A stretch of 45,000 nt of DNA from Glandiceps talaboti (lineage: Eukaryota > Hemichordata > Enteropneusta > Spengelidae), in the NCBI RefSeq assembly GCF_964340395.1, contig NC_135563.1, positions 2,816,922 to 2,861,921 on the forward strand. The letters run 5' to 3'. Position 1 is the first letter of the stretch. The number at the start of each line of letters is the position of its first letter. A program made the translations under genes and the position numbers. The notes under the pieces are model-generated. The model had not been told where the DNA came from. It did not search any database and was given only the letters and a program-made list of their open reading frames with translations. Positions 13,950-24,119 of this stretch are shown piece after piece.

Positions 13950-15135
13950 TAAGGGGATCACTAATTAAGCAAATAACTCATTAAACTAAAAAAACTATGG
14001 TAACAGGCTTTGTTTTTGGACAAGCGGGCTTTCTTAGTATGTATGTGCCAAATTATACGAAATTGAAGAGTGCATGATACTGGTTAATTACTAAATATCG
14101 TTCATTATTCAAAATACTCATTAAAGGTAAAGGTTGTAGCAACAAACTTCAGAGGACAGGTGCGTATTATTATGGTTGATATATGTACCATATTATACGA
14201 AATTTGAAGCTTGCATTTTTAAGATACAGCCTAGTTACCTAAAATCATTAATTATGCAATTTTTTCATTAAAACTGTGAGCTATATCAACAAATTTTATA
14301 GGACATATCCACTTTGTTATGGTTAACGTATGTACTAAATTATATTGAAATTCAAGAATGCATTCTTATGATATATCCTAATTACCGAAAACCATTAATC
14401 ATGCAAATTAGTTATTAACACTGTAATAGTACATCAACAAACTTTATAGGGCGTACAAACTTTGTTATGTTTAATGTATGAAGTAAATTATATTGAAATT
14501 GAAGTATACAGTCTTAAGATATAGCCTAATTACCGAAAATAATTAATTATGCAAATTATTCACTAAATCTTCAAGCGAAATCAATAACTTTTATAGGAGA
14601 TATGCACTCTGTTATGTTTAACGTATATACTAAATTGTATTGAAATTGAAGCATGTAGTCTAAGATATAGCCTAATTACCGAAAATCATTAATTATGCAA
14701 ATTATTCATTAACACTGTAGGGTACACCAACTAACATTATACATACACAATCTGTTATGGTTAATGTATGTACTGAATTGTATTCAAATTGAAGTATGCA
14801 GTCGTAAGATATAGCCTAATTACCAAGAATCATTAATTATGCAAATTATTCATTAACACTGAAAGGTACATCAACAAGCTTTACAGGACCTATGCGATTG
14901 TTATGGTTAAAGTGTGTACTGAATTATATTGAAATTGAAGTATGTATTCTTAAGATATAGCCTAATTACCGAAATCATTAATTATGCAAATTATTCATTA
15001 ACAGTTGTAAGCACATCAACAAATTTTATAGGACAAATGTATGTTGTTATGTTTAACGAATATGCTAAATTATATTGAAATTGAAGTATGTAGTCTTAAG
15101 CTATTGCTTAATTAGTTGATTTCATTGATATGCAA
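13950..15135 (+). repeat. Core tandem repeat, about 145-bp unit, about 8 copies
   Basis: Units recur at about 141-148 bp, marked by CATTAATTATGCAAATTATTC near 13960, 14100, 14247, 14392, 14542, 14687, 14830 and 14977. Each also carries a GATATAGCCTAATTACCGAA segment and a GTTATGGTTAACGTATGTAC segment. Left copies are more diverged. Most units contain ATGCAAAT or a near match, the POU-factor octamer sequence. Confidence 0.9.
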
Positions 15136-15236
15136 ATTTCCTTAATTAAACATTAACAGAGCTGGCTCATTACCCTAAAGAATATATATTCCAAATTTCA
15201 TTACAATTGAGCCAGTCGATTTTTAGAAAATGATGA

Positions 15237-15237
15237 C

Positions 15238-15271
<34 letters not shown>

Positions 15272-15344
15272 GGACGGACGGACGGACGGACGGACGGACG
15301 GACGGACGGACGGACGGACGGACGGACGGACGGACGGACGGACG

Positions 15345-15412
<68 letters not shown>
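15237..15412. repeat. (CAGA)n-(CGGA)n-(CAGA)n microsatellite
   Basis: CAGA units, then about twenty CGGA units (about 15271-15350), then CAGA units again. The two CAGA blocks flank the CGGA block symmetrically, as if a CGGA variant expanded inside a CAGA array. Confidence 0.95.
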
Positions 15413-15413
<1 letters not shown>

Positions 15414-15599
15414 TATACCTCCCGTACCCTTACGCAAGGTAAAAATGACCGGGTACAATACAACAAATAACACATCAGTAAATCAGTAAGTTCTTTATCA
15501 AATCATAGTGTATGTTACCATATATATCTACAGCAATAAAAAATAATCTTCCTAACACTTGTCTACTTACTTGGAAATAAATGATTGTGACTCCTCCAA

Positions 15600-15722
15600 C
15601 CACCCCCTCCCTCCAGCAATCCCCCTCCCTCCCTCCCTTCATCCATCTACCCATCCATCCATCTATCCTTCTATCCATCCACCCATCCATCCATCCATCC
15701 ATCCATCCATCCATCCATCCAT
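15600..15722. repeat. (CATC)n microsatellite with CCCTC-rich start
   Basis: Pyrimidine-rich CCCTCCCTCC sequence grades into CATC tetranucleotides. Frames in it (repeated HPSI or MDGW) are repeat artefacts. Confidence 0.95.
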
Positions 15723-16033
15723 TGAAAACAAACGCAAACAGAATGTACGCGGAGAGATGTGTAACACAATACCACTTACAGTATCTATGGAAAAGTTATT
15801 ACATCGTAATCGAGGCTATTGCATTTCCAAGGTCAACTTAAACGTAAAAATGTGTGGTTTCGTAGCTTTACCGAAAACTGGCCATTTGAATTGTTTTTGC
15901 TAGCATGCCAAAAGTTTGAGTAATATTCATTTCCGTTCAAATATTTGAAATGGAGTCATTTTACCAACTTCTCTTTATTTTAATGTCTTGTGAGCTATTC
16001 TCTATGGGATATTAAGGTGTTTGTTTGTTGCAG
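15723..16033. other. No gene recognised
   Basis: No supported feature; the open frame continuing from the CATC repeat to 15903 looks incidental. Confidence 0.4.
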
Positions 16034-16425
16034 AAAACGTTCATGGGTTAAGGACTATATTTACAATGCATTAAAATTATTGAACGTAATTGAGTTGCCG
16101 TTTGTGAACAAACGTTTTACTCAGGTAGTTACGAATGACAAGCTGATTGCACTTGGAATTCACAATGTTGATGGATTAATGATCGGCAAGTTAGAACTTC
16201 CTAACTTAGAATTATTCCTTGACTGATGTTGATGTTTCTGATTCATCACAATACGTTGCATTTAAGCCTTCATTTAATGACGAAACACAAGTTTACCCCC
16301 AGAAATACTCACAAATATCAGAAGATTATTTAGGCAACCGTTCCCCGTACTATTTAAAGCAGGAATATAATGAATCCCTTTCTTCCAAGTCAACGCAATT
16401 CCATAAAATAATTGATGAAATGTAG
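16034..16425 (+). pseudogene. Unidentified frameshifted coding-like segment
   Basis: After a good acceptor-like TTTGTTGCAG, a frame reads KRSWVKDYIYNALKLLNVIE, later NDKLIALGIHNVDGLMIG, and ends at a TGA at 16224. An overlapping frame two bases on continues directly with TDVDVSDSSQYVAFKPSFND, then YLKQEYNESL, and ends at 16425. Balanced amino-acid content and abutting frames suggest one protein segment split by a frameshift: either a decayed exon or a sequencing error. I do not recognise the family. Confidence 0.3.
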
Positions 16426-17469
16426 CTGGTTAACTCTAAGGTTAATGGCTAAAGCAATATTCCATTCCTTTGCTTCAAAAATATCCAAAGAAAATGATGA
16501 ATAAATGAATGAATGTACTGATTGTGTTAGTAGAGGTAATTCGTTTTCATGAAACCATTCTGTAATAATGTTCATTTGCAAAGTGATCAGTTTGCTCAAA
16601 GCTAATGGGCAAATGTTTTTGTGAAGTAATTTACCATTCGGCATTCAGCGTTTTATACCATTTAGAAAATAAGTTATACATTAGTGTGTGGATTTATCAA
16701 GTGTTGTATTCCATCAACATTTCAAACACGAATGTCTACAGTATGTGACAAATCTTTAAGAATCTCCAGGGATATTATGTCAAATATATGTGATGTCATA
16801 AATAATATTTGGTAGCAGACATTCAATATTGAGCATAGTAGTAATTTCAATGAGACAGTCTGCTACTCAATGGTTCTTTGTAGTTACTTTTTTTTCTTCT
16901 TAAAATATTCTTACATCATGACAGCTATGCTATACTTAGACATTTATAAAGACCTCATCAGCTATGAGGCCCCTTTCAGTATAATCACTTCCCTTTACCA
17001 TGTTGTGTACAGATAGCATTGCTTCTAAATTAGTGTTAGTTTTTATTTCAGTATAATGTATTAATATGTAAATGTATTTTGAACACTGGCTTTAGTAAAT
17101 ATGGTAACAGAAAGTAAACTGTATGCATGAACCATTTCATCTTTTCAGTATCGGCGACATCAAATATTATCCCTATCAAATGACCGACACTGGTATAAAT
17201 TGTGAAGTAAATGTTTTCCGGTTTCTCACTGTGTTCGGTCAGACGTAAGGATCAGGCTTTGAAAAAGGATGTAACTACAACCTGAATAGTGTTGCCAGGC
17301 AACTTAATTACATTTTCGAACTTCGACTATCGCAAAGCACAGCCTAGCAATTTGTTAACTTTCAACGTATCGTAAACGTTGCATGTATAGCATTGCCCGG
17401 TATTATTAAAATCTAAACTCTTTATCTGTACATGTCTAGTTATTATTTTTTGCGGATCGACGTCGTTTT
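16426..17469. other. No gene recognised
   Basis: AT-rich DNA with short frames only. Confidence 0.5.
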
Positions 17470-17476
17470 GATTGAC

Positions 17477-17540
<64 letters not shown>

Positions 17541-17551
17541 CGATCGATCAA
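17470..17551. repeat. (GATT)n microsatellite
   Basis: About eighteen GATT units ending in GATCGATCGATCAATCG, a self-complementary edge. Confidence 0.95.
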
Positions 17552-18237
17552 TCGTCTGTTTTCAAATTCATAACTTTGTTTTTCGGATCTATATCATTCA
17601 GATCGTGATGATGATATACAAGATAAAAGTACACGATTTATATACTCAGGCATACATGTAGCCCTGACATCGTAATAACATCCAACGATGTAATAAGGAA
17701 AGCGTTGTCAAGACTTTGTTCTAGACTTGAAAGATAAGCCTTTACGGTTTCCCCATCTGAAGTCTTTGTTCAGTTGACACCACTAACGCGATTTGTACTT
17801 AAATTCAGTGTGTTAATCTGTCTGTAATACACCATGAAGTATGAACTCCCAATAGAACAGTAGAACTTTCTTGTTCCGTTCCTTTGAGATTGGTTTCTAT
17901 GTCACCAGGGCAATTTACATTGGCACGTAAAAGCATTAGTGTGTTCTAAAGAAAAGTGCCAATCATTAAATATTGACTCCGACTATATACTAGGTGACAC
18001 TTTCCCAGTTTTGAAAGTCGTCTTTTGTGAATTTCATACGTCAGAACATTTCATTGTTTATTAGAAAGTACAACATTTTGTTCACCTCTGTCACCTTAAA
18101 TCGTTCAGTTCTGCGAGATGATGATGAATCGTAAGATTAAATACTCATTATTTATGGTTGCTGATGGACACACCAAGTGCATTACTGGTAAGACATTGTT
18201 ATATAATTCCGCAAACTTGTATTGGTACTTATTCCGT
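17552..18237. other. No gene recognised
   Basis: No supported feature. Confidence 0.5.
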
Positions 18238-19058
18238 ACCAGTATACTTCAACAAATCTTAGCACCACATAGAGGGTTCCGTACCAGTACACGTCAATGT
18301 AGCACTGCATAGACTGTTCTACAACAGTACACTTAAATATAACACTGCATAGACTGTTCTGTGCCAGTACACTTCAATGTAGCACTGCATAGACTGTTCT
18401 GTAGCAGTACACTTCAATGTAGCACCGCATAGACTGTTCTGTGCCAGTACACTTCAATGTAGCACCGCATAGACTGTTCTGTGCCAGTACACTTCAATGT
18501 AGCACCGCATAGACTGTTCTGTAGCAGTACACTTCAATGTAGCACCGCATAGACTGTTCTGTGCCAGTACACTTCAATGTAGCACTGCATAGACTGTTCT
18601 GTGCCAGTACACTTCAATGTAGCACCGCATAGAATATTCGGTACCAGTACACTTCAATGTAGCACTGCATAGACTGTTCTGTGCCAGTACACTTCAATGT
18701 AGCACTGCATAGACTGTTCTGTAGCAGTACACTTCAATGTAGCACTGCATAGACTGTTCTGTACCAGTACATTTCAATGTAGCACCGCATAGAATATTCG
18801 GTACCAGTACACTTCAATGTAGCACCGCATAGACTGTTTCGTACCAGTACACTTCAGTGTAATACTACATAGAATGTTTTATGCCAGTACACTTCAGTGT
18901 AGCACTGCATAGAATGTTTTATGCAAGTACACTTCAGTGTAGCACTGCATATAATGTTTTATACCAGTACATTTTAATGTAGCACTGCATATAATGTTTT
19001 ATACCAGTATATTTTAATGTAGCACTGCATAGAATGTTTTATGCCAGTACATTTCAGA
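18238..19058. repeat. Minisatellite, 40-bp unit, about 20 copies
   Basis: Tandem 40-bp units built from AGCACTGCATAGACTGTTCT and GTGCCAGTACACTTCAATGT. Central units are nearly identical, with recurring variants (ACCGCAT, GTAGCAG, AATATTCGGTACC), while copies from about 18850 onward are more diverged (AATGTTTTAT). Confidence 0.95.
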
Positions 19059-19085
19059 CAGCACAACTTCAATTTGGAATCATTA

Positions 19086-19157
19086 TGTAGTAGTATGTAG
19101 TGCTATGAATACAAGGCCACGTGTAGTAGTATGTAGTGCTATGAATACAAGGCCACG
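19086..19157. repeat. 36-bp tandem duplication
   Basis: Two adjacent copies of a 36-bp unit starting TGTAGTAGTATGTAGTGCTA and ending AAGGCCACG. Confidence 0.85.
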
Positions 19158-19832
19158 TATAGTAAGGAACATTTTTTTGACACTTTATTTTATTTAATAC
19201 TGCGAAAATTCTTCCATTTCTCAATTTGACGACATTTTTAGAAATATGTGTTGTATTTAGGGGTACAAAACAGATCCACTAAAAGCAAAATCGTTTTTAT
19301 AGGATGAGAACTACAATGGCTCAATCCCCCAACCCCCCCTAAAGTAAAAGAATTTAGTTTTTTATCCGACATTATCAATATCTCGGTCTCGAAGCTGCAT
19401 TTTTTATATTAATAGGTCTGCATGTGAGCGCCACATGAAAAACGTTACAATAGAAAAGGTGAATAAAAATCATTGACAAATATATGTTCACAAATAATAT
19501 TCAGAACGCATTCAGAAAAAGAATTTATATTATGGTTTTGAAGAGATATGTAAATTATTCACATTGACAAAATATGGTTTACGCTATTTATTATTCCATT
19601 AGTGTACGTATTGAATATCACACTCGTCCTTAAATATAAGCCACCTTGCAAATAAAAAGGTGTCGTTACACTCATTTTCTGGTAAAAGAATCCATAGTAA
19701 TGTATGCTACCAGTGCTAATTTCACAAATCAATACTCAAATTCCCCGAGTACTTATATATCCACTTAAACAGATTGCCTGCTTTGTATGTAAGGGACGGT
19801 ACCAGGTCAAGCCCAGAGCTTAGTTACAAAGG
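19158..19832. other. No gene recognised
   Basis: AT-rich DNA without a supported feature. Confidence 0.5.
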
Positions 19833-19907
19833 CATACATACATACATACATACATACATACATACATACATACATACATACATACATACATACATACATA
19901 CATACAC
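19833..19907. repeat. (CATA)n microsatellite
   Basis: About 18 CATA units directly upstream of the retroelement relic. Confidence 0.95.
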
Positions 19908-19920
19908 AATATAAATACCC

Positions 19921-20533
19921 TTTAATGACAGGTATTTTGTGCAGAAACGCGGCGTTGCTATGGGAAGTTGTCTTGTCCTAGTTATGCGTGTTTATTTATG
20001 TCTTATCAGGAACACCTTATTTTCAGTTCGTATCATTGGTGCAGCTTCACTCAAACTTGAGGAACTGGTGCAATTTATTAACTGCACATGTAACTTTAAT
20101 CCTGCTATTCAGTATACTGATGATATTTCTGAACTAACTATCAATTTCCTTGACATCTCCCTTAGGGTTGATGGTGATGATATAGCTACATCTCTTTGTA
20201 CTAAACCTACTGATACACATTCATATTTGAGGTATGGTTCATCATATCCTAATAAGTGTAAAGATTCCATTCCCTATTCACAATTACTTCGTTTACGTCG
20301 TATTTGTAGTAGTGATTTGGATTTCAGAGAAAGGTCTGCTGAATTTTGCACGTACTTCCACCAACGTGGTTATCCAGTGTCTGTTACCAATGCGGCTTTA
20401 CAGAAGGCGTCATCTTTGTCAAGGGAAGCTTGTATCAATTCACATGATCAAAAGAGTAATAACGATCGTCCCATATGGGCTCTAACACACCATCCCTTTT
20501 CCACCAGGGTTAAGAACATAATATACAAGCATT
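19921..20533 (+). pseudogene. Penelope-like element reverse transcriptase relic
   Basis: The frame begins FNDRYFVQKRGVAMGS, matching the conserved reverse transcriptase segment Q-x-x-G-V-A-M-G-S. Later come NFLDISLRVDGD, then CTKPTDTHSYLRYGSS and IPYSQLLRLRRICSSD, strings typical of Penelope-like retroelements. Between AMGS and LEELVQFINC the catalytic Y-x-D-D region is missing, so an internal deletion removed the active site. The frame loses similarity after NIIYKHF near 20530, where a different repeat begins, and no GIY-YIG endonuclease domain follows. Both the 5' part and the C-terminus are absent; it is a dead fragment, although its frame stays open over about 200 codons. Confidence 0.75.
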
Positions 20534-21125
20534 TTTTCTTCCGTAAGGAAGAGATATATTAGTGGGTGAAAGTGTGTGTGTGTGTGTATGTCTGTCTGTC
20601 TGTCTGTCTGTCTGTCTTTTTTTTCTCCATAACGGTTGGCTCAATTCAAACAGTTGGCTCAATTCAAGACGTATTCCGTAGGGTAATGGCAAGGCCTGAT
20701 CAGGATTTGGTAAAAATCCAGTGATCGTGAATAATAATGAGCAATTGACGTAATTAATGGTTTTCGGGAATTAGGCTACATCTCAATAATGCACGCTTCA
20801 AATTCATTATAACTTGGTACATACATTTGCGATACCAAAGCGCACCTGCCTTGAAAATATTACTAATGAACCATTTAGTTTTAATAAGTTATTGTCATAA
20901 TTTCGGTAGGCCACAAAAAAGAAAAAAAATTAGTTTCTGGTCAGGAAATGTTGTCTAAAGTGATGCTTTTTATCACCATTTTCTAAAAAACGACTGGCTC
21001 AATTCAAACGAAATTTATTGCATGTGTTCTGTAGGGTAGTGACAAGAACTTATTAGGTTTCGGTAAACACCCCATGAATATTAACGAACAATTTACATAA
21101 TTTATGGTTTTCGTAATGTTATCAT
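20534..21125 (-). mobile_element. Pearl-like repeat relatives, inverted
   Basis: Read on the minus strand, two stretches repeat the right part of the element at 13930-15445: TTGAATTGAGCCAGTCG with AGAAAATGGTGAT (20963-21010), and TTGAATTGAGCCAAC (20638-20665) followed by a GACA/CAGA microsatellite (20571-20618). Upstream of each are CTAATT-CCGAAAACCATTAAT-like core segments. The outer end is a short CTTCCTTACGGAAG hairpin, the counterpart of CCCTTACGCAAGG at the other copy. The left edge coincides with the break in the Penelope-like frame. Confidence 0.5.
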
Positions 21126-21214
21126 TTTTGGGACGTAATTTTGTTGTCATTTTAGCCCTGTTTACTTTGTGCTGTTTTGTTTTTAACATTTTAACCATTT
21201 AAATTATTCTTTGT

Positions 21215-21301
21215 TGAATGTTGTAAAGAGCACCAAGACGCAGTGTTACAGTAGTACGCTTTCTTAGAAATTAAATTATTATTATTATCATTATTATTAT
21301 T
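21215..21301 (+). repeat. Possible SINE/LINE 3' tail with ATT repeats
   Basis: TTGTAAAGAGCACCAAGACGC, then TAGTACGCTTTCTTAGAAATT and an ATTATTATT tail. This resembles the GTAAAGCGCCTTGAG...GCGCTATATAA-(ATT)n ends of L2/CR1-related LINEs and SINEs in many animals. The match is degenerate and recognised by eye only. Confidence 0.35.
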
Positions 21302-22074
21302 AGCTCTGGGAAATCCTTCTGCACATTATTTCCAAACGGCCTTGTAAAACGAATCATATGACTGGTCACACTAGCAAGAAAGTACACTGTTGTGTTTGAA
21401 TTTTTCCTTTATAAATAGATAGTCTCCCCAACTGCGATGGTGTCTGATCTCAAGTGCAGTAAATGACAAACGACTATAACAAAACGTAAATTGGCCTCTG
21501 AGTCACTAGACTGAAATTCTACCGTTAAATGTAAAGCTCAATAATGATTAAGTTACATCTGTTTTCACTTTATTGACATTTTTGGCAGATGTCATTTATG
21601 TGAAACTGTTTGCTTTGCAGCGCGAAAAAGTCCGACAAACGTTATTAAATGTTTGGTTGAATCATCGTAGAACCCTTTAATTATGGTTGAAACTGTATAT
21701 GCCTTGTGACAACATTCAATTTGCCCAGATTAAACAACTTTGTAGATTGAGCTGCTAACCTAACTTTGAGTTTTTTGTGGCTATTCTACTGTTACTGTTG
21801 ATCTGGATATTTCTCGTTATAAATCTGTACCAAATTTGCAATTATTCCCAACATTTTCTTTTCAATTTACAACCTATATTGTACAGAGTTTTGTTCTCAG
21901 AAACTATAATCTCAAGCACACAAACTGCATGCATGCTCCTGGACTGATCTTTTGTTCATTCAACAAACTAATACAGGTTTCATATCATACCAAATGTCAT
22001 CGGTTCACAGAGAGGTGTTTAAAATGAAAATGGTCTATTGTTAAAGTTGACTGTACTCGTTACACAGGAGGTTG
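21302..22074. other. No gene recognised
   Basis: AT-rich DNA without a supported feature. Confidence 0.5.
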
Positions 22075-22755
22075 GATGTAATGCCATGGTGACTAGTTTG
22101 GATAAGGTTGATTCATGGTGACTAGTTTGGATGAGGTTGATTCATGGTAACTACAGTTTGGATAAGGTTGATCATGGTGACTAGTTTGGATAAGGTTGAT
22201 TCATGGTGACTATAGTTTGGATGAGGTTGATTCATGGTGACTATAGTTTGGATAAGGTTGATTCATGGTGACTATAGTTTGGATAAGGTTGATTCATGGT
22301 AACTACAGTTTGGATAAGGTTGATCATGGTGACTAGTTTGGATAAGGTTGATTCATGGTGACTATAGTTTGGATAAGGTTGATTCATGGTGACTATAGTT
22401 TGGATAAGGTTGATTCATGGTAACTATAGTTTGGATAAGGTTGATTCATGGTGACAATAGTTTGGATAAGATTGATTCATGGTAACTACAGTTTGGATAA
22501 GGTTGATTCATGGTGACTACAGTTTGGATAAGGTTGATTCATGGTAACTACAGTTTGGATAAGGTTGATTCATGGTGACTAGTTTGGATAAGGTTGATTC
22601 ATGGTGACTATAGTTTGGATAAGATTGATTCATGGTAACTACAGTTTGGATAAGGTTGATTCATGGTGACTAGTTTGGATAAGGTTGATTCATGGTGACT
22701 ATAGTTTGGATAAGGTTGATTCATGGTGACTATAGTTTGGATAAGGTTGATTAAG
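22075..22755. repeat. Minisatellite, unit about 28-32 bp, about 22 copies
   Basis: Units of TTCATGGTGACTATAGTTTG plus GATAAGGTTGA, with variants that drop ATAG/ACAG or read GGTAACTAC. Blocks of variant order recur, so larger segments have been duplicated. The minus-strand frame at 22608-22919 (repeated NQPYPN) is an artefact of it. Confidence 0.95.
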
Positions 22756-23286
22756 GAGAGATACTTGGCTGGGTAATGGGTACAGATGTACCCTTGCAGA
22801 TTAAAATTACAAGAACAAACTCTACAAAACCTTGGAGTCAGAACTCTACATTTCAGCAAGAAATTATGGATGAAATGTTTACATTCAGTCAGAAAATAGA
22901 AGTAAAATCCAATTAACATTAACAGTGTTTTCTGTTAATGTCAGACATTATTTTATTGTGAAAATCGTTTATAGATATACTAGTACCTTAAGTCGTGATT
23001 GTGACGTCTTAAAGACTCTAGGTCAAGTTTAGAGCACACGCAGGTACATTCAATCAGTCAGTGAGTATGGTTGGAGAATTAATTACCTGCCGTACAGTAT
23101 TTGTGTATAATTGCACCAGGCCCAATGTACATATAATTGCTGGTTTGCATGATCCCTGCTACTAAAACTTCGTATATCACAATGTGTGTTTGAATGCCAC
23201 GTGTTTAAAATTATCATCACATCATTTGTCTTTTGATCCGTAAGTCTGTCTGATCAGGAGTTGCAATATTATCGTTTGACAGTATT
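22756..23286. other. No gene recognised
   Basis: No supported feature. Confidence 0.5.
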
Positions 23287-23592
23287 TATGACGCAGGTGT
23301 TGTCGTGGTAACAAGATTCATCTTGACTGGGAAAACATACAAACGTACACGGTTGATGGAGTTTTCCGAAAGCACCGGATTACTCTGCCTGGCGGCGGAA
23401 ATACATTTTGCAGGCCTAAAATGTTCGATTATCCATTGCATCAACACGACCACTTTAAAGACGTCGGGAAATGTTGAAGTAATTGCGCAGAAAGGGGAGG
23501 TTTTACTTTTAAAGGCACGTGCTGACAAAGATGAGAAACTAAAAAAACGCCCCTCCGATCCGTTTCCTCATATCACAGAAATCAAAATATGA
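23287..23592 (+). CDS. Unidentified open frame, possibly an exon or gene fragment
   Basis: A frame of about 95 codons with higher GC than its surroundings and a balanced composition: VVVTRFILTGKTYKRTRLME, later GLLCLAAEIHFAGLKC, GNVEVIAQKGEVLLLKARAD and a Lys/Pro-rich end PSDPFPHITEIKI. The minus strand is also open over 80 codons, so strand is not certain. No promoter, no clear splice partners and no family recognised. Could be a single-exon fragment of a mobile or host gene. Confidence 0.3.
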   Translation, partial: YDAGVVVVTRFILTGKTYKRTRLMEFSESTGLLCLAAEIHFAGLKCSIIHCINTTTLKTSGNVEVIAQKGEVLLLKARADKDEKLKKRPSDPFPHITEIKI

Positions 23593-24116
23593 ACCTTACT
23601 GTATCGCCTATAAATGGTGTTGTGGAACCTCAATAGATAAGAACGGTAGTAAAGTAAGTGGTCATATTCTCAATTACATGCATCATCGGTCAAGTAAAAA
23701 CCTGGTACATGTATACTATGCAAATGACCAGAATAACGATCCATTGGTGAAAGCAACACGAAGCACCATGAATGTATCCCGTTGTGATGTGTTTCACAGC
23801 ATAGCACTCACACTAACGAGATGCAAATTGAGTCACGAAACAATTTGTTGTTGAGATTGACAAGGAAATAGAAGAACAGATATTGAAGAAAGTTTTTAAT
23901 ATGAAATGGCATTGTTGTTGACTATAATATTGCTACATACACATGTGATATTTGTTTTTGATTTGTTTTTCTTGACCTGTTAATTAAGTTTTGCGCTTGA
24001 AAAAATCTATGGTAATTACATTTTAGGTAATTTAAAAGTACATTTGTCTCCTCTGTGAACATTAATGGGTATAAAATAATCTAGAGTAAGACACACATAT
24101 CAATATTTCACATTTC
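23593..24116. other. No gene recognised
   Basis: No supported feature. Confidence 0.5.
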
Positions 24117-24119
24117 TTA

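Larger units (their letters stand above)
13930..15445 (+). mobile_element. Pearl-like repetitive element: tandem core repeats plus tetranucleotide tail
   Basis: About eight diverged copies of a unit near 145 bp (see core entry) lead into a unique stretch containing CAATTGAGCCAGTCG, then a CAGA/CGGA/CAGA microsatellite, then a short end with CCCTTACGCAAGG (a small hairpin). This order (core tandem repeats, tetranucleotide array, short right flank) is the architecture described for molluscan 'pearl' elements, which are regarded as non-autonomous Helitron-associated elements. Family membership is inferred from architecture only. Relatives in opposite orientation lie at 20534-21125. Confidence 0.55.

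Noticed and set aside
15170-15903. Frames with TDRQ, SVCL, HPSI or MDGW repeats
   Set aside because: Translations of CAGA/CGGA and CATC microsatellites.
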